Of a DNA stretch of 64,000 nucleotides, positions 1 through 9,621 are shown piece by piece. The DNA is from Alphaproteobacteria bacterium. GTDB lineage: Bacteria > Pseudomonadota > Alphaproteobacteria > TMED109. The notes beneath the pieces were generated by a model, which saw nothing but the letters and a program-made list of their open reading frames with translations, did not search any database and had not been told where the DNA came from. The position numbers were made by a program, and so were the translations under genes. Where the stretch lies: NCBI GenBank assembly GCA_022825235.1, contig JAJDYI010000053.1, positions 59,120 to 123,119 on the forward strand, given 5' to 3'. Each line of letters begins with the position of its first letter. Positions within the stretch are counted from its first letter, which is position 1.

Positions 1-1
1 C

Positions 2-541
2 ACCGACCTCACGCAGCTGGACGAGGCGGCGATCGCCAACCTCGGAATCGGCCGGAAATTCCAGAAGCCCACCGTGTTCGAGGAACACACCGTCTTCGAC
101 AACCTCGAGCTCGCCCTCGCGGGCAACCGCGGCGTGTTCGGCAGCCTCTTCGCCCGCCTCCGGGCCGGCTCACGCGAGCGGATCGAGCAGGTGCTCGAGA
201 CCACTGCCCTGGTGCCCCACCAGAAACGCCGCGCGGGCGACCTGTCCCACGGCCAGAAGCAATGGCTCGAGATCGGCATGCTGCTCATGCAGGACCCTGA
301 GCTGCTGCTCGTCGACGAGCCGGCGGCCGGCATGACCGACGAGGAGACCGAGCAGACGGCGGCGCTGCTGACCCGCATCGCGGGCACGCGTTCGGTGGTC
401 GTGGTGGAGCACGACATGGCGTTCGTGCGGGGACTGGACTGTCGGGTCACCGTGCTGCACGAGGGCGCGGTCCTGGCCGAGGGGGCCCTCGATGCCGTGC
501 AGAACGATGCGCGGGTGGTCGAGGTCTACCTGGGGCGCTAG
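2..541 (+). CDS. urtD: Urea ABC transporter ATP-binding protein UrtD (5' truncated)
   Basis: One of the two ATPases of the high-affinity urea importer UrtABCDE, acting on the cytoplasmic side of the inner membrane. The window opens inside the gene. The frame is open from base 2, and 179 residues remain of the roughly 250 usual for UrtD, so the Walker A region lies upstream. Visible are a family-typical KPTVFEEHTVFDNLELAL segment, the ABC signature LSHGQKQWLEIGMLL, Walker B LLLVDEPAAGM and the switch histidine in VVVEHDM. urtE starts 3 bases after the stop and urease genes follow, which supports urea over a branched-chain amino-acid substrate. Confidence 0.93.
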   Translation, partial: TDLTQLDEAAIANLGIGRKFQKPTVFEEHTVFDNLELALAGNRGVFGSLFARLRAGSRERIEQVLETTALVPHQKRRAGDLSHGQKQWLEIGMLLMQDPELLLVDEPAAGMTDEETEQTAALLTRIAGTRSVVVVEHDMAFVRGLDCRVTVLHEGAVLAEGALDAVQNDARVVEVYLGR

Positions 542-543
542 CC

Positions 544-1239
544 ATGCTGCAGGTCGAATCCATCGATCTCCACTACGGGGCGAGCCAGGCGCTGCGCCGG
601 GTCAGCCTGAGTGCGGCGCCGGGCCGGGTCACCTGCGTGATGGGGCGGAACGGCGTGGGCAAGACCACGCTGCTCCGGGCCATCGTCGGCCAGCAGATGG
701 TGAGCGCCGGACGCATCGTGTGGGAGGACGCCGACATCACGTCGCTGGCCGCGCATCAGCGCGCGGCGCGCGGGATCGCCTACGTGCCCCAGGGGCGGGA
801 GATCTTCCCGCTGCTGAGCGTCCGCGAGAACCTCTACACCGGTTACGCCTCGCTGCCCCGGCCGACCCGCACGCTCCCGGACGAGATCTTCCATCTCTTT
901 CCCGTCCTGCGGGACATGCTCGGCCGCCGCGGCGGCGACCTGTCCGGCGGCCAGCAGCAGCAGCTGGCGATTGCCCGCGCGCTGGTGATGCGGCCCCGGC
1001 TGCTCGTGCTCGACGAGCCGACGGAAGGCATCCAGCCATCGATCATCAAGGACATCGAGCGGGTGATCCGGACGCTGGCGGCGCGCGGCGACATGGCCAT
1101 CCTCTTGGTCGAGCAGTACTTCGAGTTTGCGCGCGACCTGGCCGACGACTTCATCGTGATGGAGCGCGGGGAAGTGGTGCTGTCGGGCACGTCCGAAGAC
1201 ATGGTGGAGGACGATGTCCGCCGTCGCCTCACCGTCTGA
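544..1239 (+). CDS. urtE: Urea ABC transporter ATP-binding protein UrtE
   Basis: Second ATPase of the urea ABC importer, 231 aa, full length for UrtE (about 230). Walker A GRNGVGKT is near residue 35, signature LSGGQQQQLAIARAL near 137, Walker B LLVLDEPTEGIQPSI near 156, and the switch histidine is replaced by Gln in LLVEQYFEFA, as is usual for LivF/UrtE-type subunits. The ATG lies 2 bases after the urtD stop. The 3' end overlaps the ureD start by 26 bases, so transporter and urease are probably one transcript. Confidence 0.95.
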   Translation: MLQVESIDLHYGASQALRRVSLSAAPGRVTCVMGRNGVGKTTLLRAIVGQQMVSAGRIVWEDADITSLAAHQRAARGIAYVPQGREIFPLLSVRENLYTGYASLPRPTRTLPDEIFHLFPVLRDMLGRRGGDLSGGQQQQLAIARALVMRPRLLVLDEPTEGIQPSIIKDIERVIRTLAARGDMAILLVEQYFEFARDLADDFIVMERGEVVLSGTSEDMVEDDVRRRLTV

Positions 1240-2074
1240 CACGCCGCGGCCCGGCCGGGGTGTCCACGGCGTGGCCGAGGTCGGCTTCGCCGGTGCCGGC
1301 CCGGCGCCCCTGCGCCACCTGTACCAGCGGGACCCGATGCGCGTCCTGTTCCCGGCCCAGCCCGCCGCCGAACCGCCGCTGGCGGCGCTCGTGACCACGT
1401 CGGGCGGCCTCGTCGGCGGCGACCGGATCGACGTCGCGGTGTCCGTCGACGACGGGGCGGCGGCGGTCGTGGCCGCGCAGGCGGCGGAGAAGGTGTACCG
1501 CTCGCGCGGCGCGGACTGCCGGATCGACATCCGCCTGCAGGCCGCCGCGGGGACGTGGCTCGAATGGCTGCCCCAGGAGACCATCCTGTTCGACCGGGCG
1601 CGGCTGCGACGGCGGGTTTGCATCGGCCTGGCAACCGGGGCCCGCGTCCTGGCCGGTGAGTTCCTGGTGCTGGGACGGATCGCGTCGGGCGAGCGGATGA
1701 CACGGGGCCTGGTCCGGGAGGCCTGGGAGGTTCGCCGGAACGGCGACCTCGCCTGGGCGGACGCGCTCCATGTCGAGGACGATCTGCCGGCCGTCCTCGA
1801 CCACCCGGCCGGCTTCGGCGGGGCCCGGGCCGTCGCCTGCGCCGTCTACGCTGCCGACGACGCCGGCGCCCGGCAGCCGCTGGCCCGGCAGTTGCTGGCC
1901 GACCTGCCGGCGGGCGTGCGGGCCGGGGCCACGGTCGTGAACGGCGTGCTGGTCGTACGCTGGCTCGCGGACCGCGGCGACGCCGTCCGTACCGCATTCG
2001 CGGCCTTCTGGGCCGGGTTCCGCGCCGAGGTTGCGGGCCTCGCCGCGACCCTGCCCCGGCTCTGGCACGTCTGA
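1214..2074 (+). CDS. ureD: Urease accessory protein UreD
   Basis: UreD (UreH) binds urease apoprotein and, with UreF and UreG, forms the complex that delivers nickel to the active site. 286 aa, normal for the family. Typical segments are the N-terminal LRHLYQRDPMRVLFP region, VTTSGGLVGGD near residue 57, AAEKVYRS and WLEWLPQETILFD near 115. The ATG at 1214 follows GGAGG (1206-1210) and lies inside the end of urtE. It precedes ureA by 15 bases, the usual alphaproteobacterial urease order. Confidence 0.93.
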   Translation: MSAVASPSDTPRPGRGVHGVAEVGFAGAGPAPLRHLYQRDPMRVLFPAQPAAEPPLAALVTTSGGLVGGDRIDVAVSVDDGAAAVVAAQAAEKVYRSRGADCRIDIRLQAAAGTWLEWLPQETILFDRARLRRRVCIGLATGARVLAGEFLVLGRIASGERMTRGLVREAWEVRRNGDLAWADALHVEDDLPAVLDHPAGFGGARAVACAVYAADDAGARQPLARQLLADLPAGVRAGATVVNGVLVVRWLADRGDAVRTAFAAFWAGFRAEVAGLAATLPRLWHV

Positions 2075-2089
2075 TCCAGGAGAACCTGC

Positions 2090-2392
2090 ATGAACCTTTC
2101 ACCGCGGGAGAAGGACAAGCTGCTCGTCGCGATGGCGGCCCTTGTGGCGCGCCGCCGGTTCGAGCGCGGCGTCCGGCTGAACTATCCCGAGGCGGTCGCC
2201 CTGATCACCGACTACATCGTCGAGGGGGCGCGGGACGGGGCGTCGGTCGCCGATCTGATGCGCGACGGCACGAGCGTCCTGCGCCGCGATCAGGTCATGG
2301 AGGGGGTGGCCGACATGATCCCCGAGATCCAGGTCGAGGCCACGTTCCCCGACGGCACGAAGTTGGTCACGGTGCACCAGCCCATCCGCTGA
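2090..2392 (+). CDS. ureA: Urease subunit gamma
   Basis: Smallest structural subunit of urease, which hydrolyses urea to ammonia and carbamate in the cytoplasm. 100 aa, exactly the family length. Starts [17 protein letters not shown] and ends with the conserved [14 protein letters not shown]. The ATG follows AGGAGA with good spacing. Part of the ureDABCEFG operon; ureB begins 16 bases later. Confidence 0.97.
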   Translation: MNLSPREKDKLLVAMAALVARRRFERGVRLNYPEAVALITDYIVEGARDGASVADLMRDGTSVLRRDQVMEGVADMIPEIQVEATFPDGTKLVTVHQPIR

Positions 2393-2408
2393 ACCAGGGA
2401 GATTGCCG

Positions 2409-2720
2409 ATGATTCCCGGCGAGATCATTGCGGCGGCCGGAACGCTGCTCCTTAACGCGGAGGCCGAGGCCATCACGATCACGGTGGCCAACACCGGCGA
2501 CCGGCCCATCCAGGTCGGCTCGCACTACCACTTCTACGAGGTCAACACCGCCCTCGAATTCGACCGCGCGGCCGCCCGGGGCCGTCGCCTCGACATTCCC
2601 GCCGGGACCGCGATGCGCTTCGAGCCGGGCCAGCAGCGCGAGGCCAGACTGATTCCCTACGCCGGTGCCCGGGTGGTCCGGGGGTTCAATGCCCGGGTCC
2701 AGGGCCCGCTGGAGGACTGA
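2409..2720 (+). CDS. ureB: Urease subunit beta
   Basis: Beta structural subunit of urease, 103 aa. Characteristic stretches are MIPGEI at the N-terminus, [17 protein letters not shown] near residue 27 and [17 protein letters not shown] near 72. The ATG at 2409 has AGGGAG (2396-2401) at ideal spacing; an in-frame TTG two codons earlier is a poorer choice. It ends 3 bases before the TTG of ureC. Confidence 0.96.
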   Translation: MIPGEIIAAAGTLLLNAEAEAITITVANTGDRPIQVGSHYHFYEVNTALEFDRAAARGRRLDIPAGTAMRFEPGQQREARLIPYAGARVVRGFNARVQGPLED

Positions 2721-2723
2721 GCC

Positions 2724-4430
<1,707 letters not shown>

Positions 4431-4444
4431 GCCGGTTGGTGGCG

Positions 4445-4912
4445 ATGCGGCACGCGATCTCGGTGTTGCGCCGCGGCGCATGGACGCCGCCGGCGGCCGG
4501 GCCGACGGTGACCCTCGGGCACGACGACCGGCAGCGTCGCCGGGCGCGGTTGCGCGGCGATGACGGCGAGCCGTTGCTCCTCGACCTGGAAGCGCCGTCC
4601 CGTCTGGAGGACGGGGACGGACTGGCACTGGCGGACGGCGGGACCGTGCGGGTCCGGGCCGCCGCTGAACCGGTGGTCGATATCCGCTGCTCGTCGCCCG
4701 CCCACGCGGCGCGGATCGCCTGGCACATCGGCAACCGTCATGCGCCGCTGCAGGTCCTCGCCGACGGCGGCCTCCGGATCCAGGAGGACCACGTGCTGGC
4801 GGCCATGGCGGAAGGGCTGGGCGCGACCACCGAGCGGCGGCGAGCTCCGTTCTCGCCGGAGCCGGGCGCGTACGCGCACACCGCTCCGCCGGCGCAAGCA
4901 GGCCACGACTAG
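4445..4912 (+). CDS. ureE: Urease accessory protein UreE
   Basis: UreE is the nickel metallochaperone that donates Ni to the UreG/UreF/UreD complex. About 155 aa. The N-terminal domain is recognisable by a basic [15 protein letters not shown] segment followed by LLLDLEAP and [12 protein letters not shown]; the C-terminal domain carries [13 protein letters not shown] and the [14 protein letters not shown] segment. The C-terminal tail has only a few histidines, unlike the His-rich tails of some relatives, so nickel storage is probably minor. ATG 4445 was chosen over in-frame TTG 4436 and GTG 4439. Confidence 0.92.
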   Translation: MRHAISVLRRGAWTPPAAGPTVTLGHDDRQRRRARLRGDDGEPLLLDLEAPSRLEDGDGLALADGGTVRVRAAAEPVVDIRCSSPAHAARIAWHIGNRHAPLQVLADGGLRIQEDHVLAAMAEGLGATTERRRAPFSPEPGAYAHTAPPAQAGHD

Positions 4913-4921
4913 GCCGCCGCC

Positions 4922-5593
4922 GTGGAAGCCGACCGCCGCATCGTCCGCCTGATGACCTGGCTCGGTCCGTCTTTCCCGGTCGGTGCCTATGCGTACTCGC
5001 ACGGCATCGAGTACGCCGTCGAGGCCGGCCTGGTCGGCGACCGGTTTACGCTGGCCACTTGGGTGCGCGGGATCCTCGGCTTCGGCTCCGCCCGGATCGA
5101 TGCGGACCTGTACCGCGAGGCCTGGCAGGCCGCGCACGCCGGCGATGCCGACCGTCTGGCGGCGATCGCCGACCTGGGCCGCGCCCTTCGCGGCACCTGC
5201 GAACTCGCTGCCGAGAGCACCGCGCAGGGCGCGGCTTTCCGGGACACAGTCGTGGCGGCATGGGACGGGGTGAGCCGGGCGGACGGGCGACCGGCGCCGG
5301 TGTATCCGGTCAGCGTCGCCGCCGCCGTCGCGCGCGAGGGAATCCCGCTGCGGGCCGGGCTGGCCGCCTACCTGCACGCGCTGGCCGCGAACCTGGTGTC
5401 GGCCGGGATCCGGCTGGTGCCGCTCGGCCAGGTCGCCGGCCAGCGCGTGCTGGCCGGCCTCGAAGACGATGTGCTCGCGGCCACCGGCACCGCTCTCGCC
5501 CGGTCGCTCGACGACATCGGTTCGGCGGCGCTCGTCGTCGACTGGACATCCATGCAGCACGAAACCCAGTACACGAGGTTGTTCCGATCATGA
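4922..5593 (+). CDS. ureF: Urease accessory protein UreF
   Basis: UreF gates the UreG GTPase during nickel insertion. 223 aa, normal length, mostly helical. Family hallmarks are [24 protein letters not shown] near residue 12 (quoted in part: [15 protein letters not shown]) and the central [13 protein letters not shown] segment; the C-terminus reads [14 protein letters not shown], typical of UreF. GTG start 9 bases after ureE. The stop TGA overlaps the ureG ATG (ATGA at 5590-5593), implying translational coupling. Confidence 0.95.
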   Translation: MEADRRIVRLMTWLGPSFPVGAYAYSHGIEYAVEAGLVGDRFTLATWVRGILGFGSARIDADLYREAWQAAHAGDADRLAAIADLGRALRGTCELAAESTAQGAAFRDTVVAAWDGVSRADGRPAPVYPVSVAAAVAREGIPLRAGLAAYLHALAANLVSAGIRLVPLGQVAGQRVLAGLEDDVLAATGTALARSLDDIGSAALVVDWTSMQHETQYTRLFRS

Positions 5594-6204
5594 CCACACC
5601 GTTCCGCGTCGGTATCGGCGGGCCCGTCGGCTCCGGCAAGACGGCCCTGTTGGATGGCCTGTGCAAGGCGATGCGCGACACCTACGACGTCGCGGCCATC
5701 ACCAACGACATCTACACCCGGGAGGATGCAGAGTTCCTGACCCGCTCCGGTGCGCTCAGCCCGGAGCGGATCCAGGGCGTCGAGACAGGGGGCTGCCCCC
5801 ACACCGCGATTCGCGAGGACGCATCGATGAACCTGGCCGCGATCGCGGAGATGGAAGCCGTATTCCCGGATCTTGACGTGGTGTTCGTGGAATCTGGTGG
5901 CGACAACCTGGCCGCGACCTTCTCGCCCGAACTCGCCGATCTCACGCTCTACGTGATCGATGTCTCGGCGGGCGACAAGATCCCGCGGAAGGGCGGGCCC
6001 GGCATCACCCGTTCCGACCTGCTGATCATCAACAAGACGGACCTCGCGCCGCTGGTCGGTGCGGACCTCGACGTGATGGGCCGGGACGCCAAACGGATGC
6101 GCGGATCACGGCCCTTCCTGTTCGCGCAGGTCAAGCACGGTGACGGCGTGCGGGCGGTGGCGGACTTCATCGTGGACGCAGGGGGGCTGGCGCCGGGCCG
6201 GTAG
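5590..6204 (+). CDS. ureG: Urease accessory GTPase UreG
   Basis: SIMIBI-class GTPase that powers nickel insertion into urease. 204 aa. P-loop [10 protein letters not shown] near residue 12, the metal-binding CPH in [13 protein letters not shown] near 70, [17 protein letters not shown] near 102, and the guanine-specificity NKTD near 149. Last gene of the urease operon; the following SDR gene is convergent, 6 bases away. Confidence 0.97.
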   Translation: MTTPFRVGIGGPVGSGKTALLDGLCKAMRDTYDVAAITNDIYTREDAEFLTRSGALSPERIQGVETGGCPHTAIREDASMNLAAIAEMEAVFPDLDVVFVESGGDNLAATFSPELADLTLYVIDVSAGDKIPRKGGPGITRSDLLIINKTDLAPLVGADLDVMGRDAKRMRGSRPFLFAQVKHGDGVRAVADFIVDAGGLAPGR

Positions 6205-6210
6205 GCAGCG

Positions 6211-6885
6211 TTACCAGGGCAGCGTTTTGCCCTGCCAGTCGAGATAGACGCCGTTCCGCGAGGGATCGGCATCGGCGATGACCTGCGCGATTCCGCGGGC
6301 CGACGTTCCGGTGTCGATGGTTGCGGACGGACCGCCCATGTCGGTGCGCACCCAGCCCGGGTGAACCGCCAGCACCGTGACGCCGTTCGGGCCGAGTTCC
6401 GCCGCCAGCGTGCGGGTGATGCTGTTGAGGGCCGCCTTGCTCGCCCGATAGATCGCCATGCCGCCCGAGGTGTTCTCCGCGTTCGATCCCATGATGGAGG
6501 ACACGTTGACCACCAGGGCCCCGGGCGCCAGCCGGCCGGCAAGCAGGCGGGTCAGCAGCAGGGGCGCGACCGCGTTCACGCGGAACACCTCGTCGGCCAT
6601 CCGGAAATCCGCCTCCGACAGGTTCTCCCGAAGCTTGCCGCCGGCGATGCCGGCGTTGTTGACGAGGACGTCGATGGTGCCGTCGAAGCTCGTCGCGAAC
6701 GAGTGAAGGGCGACGGGACTGGCGACATCGAGCCCCCGGACGGTGACACGATCGACTGCGGCCAGCCCGGTGACCGCGACCGGTTTGCGGCAGAGGGCGA
6801 GTACGTCGTGCCCGCGCCCGGCGAGTTCGATGGCGAGCGCGCGCCCGATGCCGCGACTGGCGCCGGTAATCACAGTTCGGGGCAT
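6211..6885 (-). CDS. Short-chain dehydrogenase/reductase
   Basis: NAD(P)-dependent oxidoreductase of the SDR superfamily, 224 aa. Has the Rossmann motif TGASRGIGRA at the N-terminus, NNAGIAGG near residue 78, a catalytic serine in NVSSIMGS and the YxxxK pair in YRASKAA. The substrate cannot be told from sequence; the shape resembles the small C-factor-like or carbonyl-reductase SDRs. ATG 6885 is preceded by GGAGGT (complement of 6892-6897), so the 36-codon upstream open extension is not used. Convergent with ureG, divergent from the yqgE-family gene. Confidence 0.85.
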   Translation of the reverse strand: MPRTVITGASRGIGRALAIELAGRGHDVLALCRKPVAVTGLAAVDRVTVRGLDVASPVALHSFATSFDGTIDVLVNNAGIAGGKLRENLSEADFRMADEVFRVNAVAPLLLTRLLAGRLAPGALVVNVSSIMGSNAENTSGGMAIYRASKAALNSITRTLAAELGPNGVTVLAVHPGWVRTDMGGPSATIDTGTSARGIAQVIADADPSRNGVYLDWQGKTLPW

Positions 6886-6991
6886 GGGTGAACCTCCAGC
6901 ACGGGATGGCGGCCGCTCCGGGTCCGGCCGGATGGGGGCCGCCGCCTGCAGATGCGTTGCAGAGCGGGCTGACAAAGAATAGCGTTGACCC

Positions 6992-7597
6992 ATGCCGCCG
7001 ACACCGCCAGAGCCATCGGACCAGTCTCACCTTGCCGGCCAGCTGTTGGTGGCCATGCCGTCGCTGACGGACCTGTTCTTCGAGCGTGCGGTCGTCTACC
7101 TCTGTTCACATGCGGCCGAAGGCGCGGTCGGGCTCGTCGTCAACCGTCCGGCGGATTCGCCGCGGTTCGACAAGGTCCTGGACGATCTGAACATCGAGGG
7201 CACGGAAGCCGCCGAGCAGGTGCAGATCCACATGGGCGGCCCGGTCGAGTTGAACCGCGGCTACGTGCTGCATACCGACGATCTGGAATACGAGAATTCG
7301 CAGCGGGTCGGGGAATCGATTCTGCTGACGTCGAGCGTCGACGTGCTCCGGGAGATTGCCAACGGCCAGGGGCCGCGGCGGGCGCTGGTCCTGTTCGGCT
7401 ATGCCGGCTGGGGCCCCGGCCAGTTGGATCAGGAGATCCTGCAGAACTCCTGGCTCAACGTGGCGGCGGACGAGGAACTGGTGTTCTCGCCGGACCACTC
7501 GGCGAAGTGGCAGCGGGCGATCGGCGGGATCGGCGACACGGCGTCGGGCCAGCCGGTCGATCCGTACCGGATTTCGCCTACGGCCGGGAACGCCTGA
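6992..7597 (+). CDS. YqgE/AlgH family protein (UPF0301)
   Basis: 201 aa member of the YqgE/AlgH family, whose biochemical function is not firmly known. Diagnostic segments are GQLLVAMPSLTDLFFERAVVY near residue 16 (in part MPSLTDLFFERAV), GAVGLVVNRP, HMGGPVELNRGYVLH near 77 and the FGYAGWGPGQLDQEI block near 132. Cytoplasmic, no signal. A single gene with no obvious operon partners. The ATG sits 106 bases from the divergent SDR start. Confidence 0.93.
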   Translation: MPPTPPEPSDQSHLAGQLLVAMPSLTDLFFERAVVYLCSHAAEGAVGLVVNRPADSPRFDKVLDDLNIEGTEAAEQVQIHMGGPVELNRGYVLHTDDLEYENSQRVGESILLTSSVDVLREIANGQGPRRALVLFGYAGWGPGQLDQEILQNSWLNVAADEELVFSPDHSAKWQRAIGGIGDTASGQPVDPYRISPTAGNA

Positions 7598-7965
7598 GCG
7601 CTCCGCCTGCTGCGGCAGGTGTGACTCCGAACCACCGCTGGGCGTTTCCATCCCGCTTCCTGGCCACTCAGACGGTCAGGCGAAGCAATCCGATTTGCAA
7701 CCGGCAGTTAGCCCGAGCGGCGCTTGAGCGACAGCGTCCGCCACGCACCTCCGGAAACGGCTCCCGAATTTCCGCGCGGCTTTCGGGCGGGAGCACAGGA
7801 AGCGCACGGTAACAATTCAACGCGCGAAGCTTGCTTCATCAGTGGCGTCATTCGCTCGGCCTGCGCCGTCGGAGGGTATGGACGCCACACCTGCAGTTGC
7901 GCGAGCATGAGTTTGTCCGCCAGCATCCTTTACGGAAAACGTAAGATAAGTTACGGTCGGCGCGC
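7598..7965. other. Intergenic region before higBA
   Basis: 368 bases between yqgE and higB. I recognise no coding sequence. A 72-codon frame on the minus strand (7708-7926) matches nothing I know and has no clear ribosome site. The last 40 bases are AT-richer than the surroundings and carry the higBA operator-like repeats described separately. Confidence 0.6.
7930..7955 (+). promoter_or_regulatory. Candidate HigA operator / higBA promoter region
   Basis: TTACG (7930-7934), five bases, then CGTAA (7940-7944) form an inverted repeat; a further TTACG follows at 7951-7955, exactly 21 bases, about two helical turns, after the first. The block lies 11-36 bases before the higB ATG. HigA-type XRE antitoxins usually repress their own operon through such palindromes, so an autoregulatory operator is the likely role. 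This is inference from position and symmetry. Confidence 0.55.
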
Positions 7966-8244
7966 ATGATACGGAGCTTCAAGGATCGGGAGACGCGCCG
8001 CTTCTTCGAGGGGCGACGCGTCGCGGCGTTTCAAGGCTTCACCGATCAGGCGGTGCGCCGATTGCTCCTGCTGGACAACGCGGAGACGCTCGGAGACCTT
8101 GCCGCATTGCCGAGCAACCGGTTGGAAGCGTTGCGGGGTGACCGCGCCGGGCAGCACAGCATCCGGATCAACGTGCAATGGCGCGTCTGTTTCCGGTGGA
8201 CGGACGACGGGCCATGCGACGTGGAGATCGTGGATTATCACTGA
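7966..8244 (+). CDS. higB: HigB-type toxin (RelE superfamily)
   Basis: 92-aa toxin of the HigB/RelE fold; relatives are ribosome-dependent mRNA endonucleases. Conserved features: N-terminal MIRSFKDRETRRFFEG, the central LPSNRLEALRGDRAGQHSIRIN and C-terminal WRVCFRW with VEIVDYH. Toxin precedes antitoxin, the usual hig order; higA starts 11 bases after the stop. Confidence 0.93.
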   Translation: MIRSFKDRETRRFFEGRRVAAFQGFTDQAVRRLLLLDNAETLGDLAALPSNRLEALRGDRAGQHSIRINVQWRVCFRWTDDGPCDVEIVDYH

Positions 8245-8255
8245 GGGAGTCTGAC

Positions 8256-8588
8256 ATGAATGCAAGAAACGGCATGAAGCCGGTGCATCCCGGCGAAATC
8301 CTGCGCGGCGAACTCGACGAGATCGGGCTGTCGGCCAATGCGCTGTCGAAGGCGCTGGGCGTACCGGTGAACCGGGTGACGATGATTCTGAACGGCCAGC
8401 GTGGGGTGAGCGCGGACACCGCGCTGCGGCTCGCACGGTATTTCGGGACGACGCCGCAACTCTGGTTGAACCTGCAAAAGACCTGGGAGCTTCGTCGGGC
8501 GGAGATCGCGGCGGGCCGCGAGATCGCAAAGCGCGTGACGCCCCGACAGTCGACGGCAACAGGCGCGGCGACCGATGCCCGTCCCTGA
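8256..8588 (+). CDS. higA: HigA-type XRE antitoxin
   Basis: 110-aa antitoxin and likely autorepressor. Conserved MKPVHPGEILRGELDEIGLS start, XRE helix-turn-helix over LSANALSKALGVPVNRV, then GQRGVSADTALRLARYFGTT and WLNLQKTWEL. ATG 8256 with a GAGGGAG site fits the family N-terminus. Its last 14 bases overlap the start of the downstream mrr-like restriction gene, so antitoxin and nuclease are co-translated. Confidence 0.93.
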   Translation: MNARNGMKPVHPGEILRGELDEIGLSANALSKALGVPVNRVTMILNGQRGVSADTALRLARYFGTTPQLWLNLQKTWELRRAEIAAGREIAKRVTPRQSTATGAATDARP

Positions 8589-9507
8589 TTTCCAGTCGCT
8601 GATGCTCCCTGCCCTCAAGGCGTTTGCCGGTGACGGGGAGCCGCCGCTTTCCGAAGTCCGCGAACGGATCGCCGCCGCCGCAGGACTCTCGGCGGAAGAT
8701 GTCCGGGAAAGGCTCCCGTCCGTCCGTCCGTCAGTCTTTGTGAACCGTGTGAGCTGGGCCGTGATCTACATGGAGCGTGCCGGGTTGCTGGAACGGGTCC
8801 GGCGCGGTGTCTATCGGCTCATGGAAGAGGGCGAACGCCTGTTGTCCCGCGCGCCCCCGCACATCGACATGAACCTGCTTGGCGAGTACCCCGATTTCGC
8901 CGAATGGAAGCAGCAGGCGAACGCATCGCTCCCTGGCAGGGCTGCGACACCCAAACCGAACGAGGAAATCTCCGACACGCCGGAGGAGGCACTGGACCGC
9001 GCTGCGCAACAGTTGAGCAGTGCCCTGGAGGCCGATGTGCTGCACCGGGTCCGCGATGCGGCACCGGCGTTTCTCGAACGGGTGGTCGTCGATTTGTTGA
9101 TCGCGATGGGCTACGGCGGTGGCGATGCTGCGATGGGCCGTGTGAAGGGACGTTCCGGCGATGGCGGAATCGACGGCACGATCCGGGAGGATGCGCTCGG
9201 CTTGGACGAGGTGTACGTGCAGGCGAAGAAGTATGCGGCAGGCAATGCCGGGGGCGAAGGCGACCTGCGCAACTTCGCAGGCGCGATCGACGCTGCGGGC
9301 ACGACCAAGGGCGTGTTCGTCACCACCTCCGGCTTTACGCGCGCTGCAAAAGACTACGTGGAGCGGAGTCCCAAGCGGATCGTCCGGATCGATGGCGAAG
9401 AACTGGCACGGCTCATGGTCCTGCACGGAATCGGCGTGCGAACGCGCCTTCCACGTTGCGAGGTCAAGCGGATTGACGAAGACTACTTCGATCAGGAGAT
9501 GCCGTAG
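8575..9507 (+). CDS. mrr: Mrr-like type IV restriction endonuclease
   Basis: 310 aa, close to the Mrr family length. Mrr enzymes cut modified DNA. The N-terminal 90 or so residues form an Mrr_N winged helix (SVFVNRVSWAVIYMERAGLLE near residue 58, in part VSWAVIYMERAGLLE). The C-terminal nuclease domain has a D..Q.K core: GRSGDGGIDGTI near residue 192 and VYVQAKKY near 213, with GVFVTTSGFTRAA near 247. No modification methyltransferase is adjacent, as expected for type IV. The start overlaps higA by 14 bases, forming a higB-higA-mrr operon. Confidence 0.9.
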   Translation: MPVPDFQSLMLPALKAFAGDGEPPLSEVRERIAAAAGLSAEDVRERLPSVRPSVFVNRVSWAVIYMERAGLLERVRRGVYRLMEEGERLLSRAPPHIDMNLLGEYPDFAEWKQQANASLPGRAATPKPNEEISDTPEEALDRAAQQLSSALEADVLHRVRDAAPAFLERVVVDLLIAMGYGGGDAAMGRVKGRSGDGGIDGTIREDALGLDEVYVQAKKYAAGNAGGEGDLRNFAGAIDAAGTTKGVFVTTSGFTRAAKDYVERSPKRIVRIDGEELARLMVLHGIGVRTRLPRCEVKRIDEDYFDQEMP

Positions 9508-9621
9508 ACCGTGCGCCTGCCGTGGTTCGAGACCAGTAGGCCGTGACGGTCTGAAGCAGGGTCCCTTGATACGCCGAACTCCTGACCGAACCGGCCGCGC
9601 AGGCGGTCCCCGGCCCCGCCG

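Noticed and set aside
7708..7926. 72-codon minus-strand frame ahead of higB
   Set aside because: No recognisable family and no ribosome site; overlaps the region expected to hold the higBA promoter.
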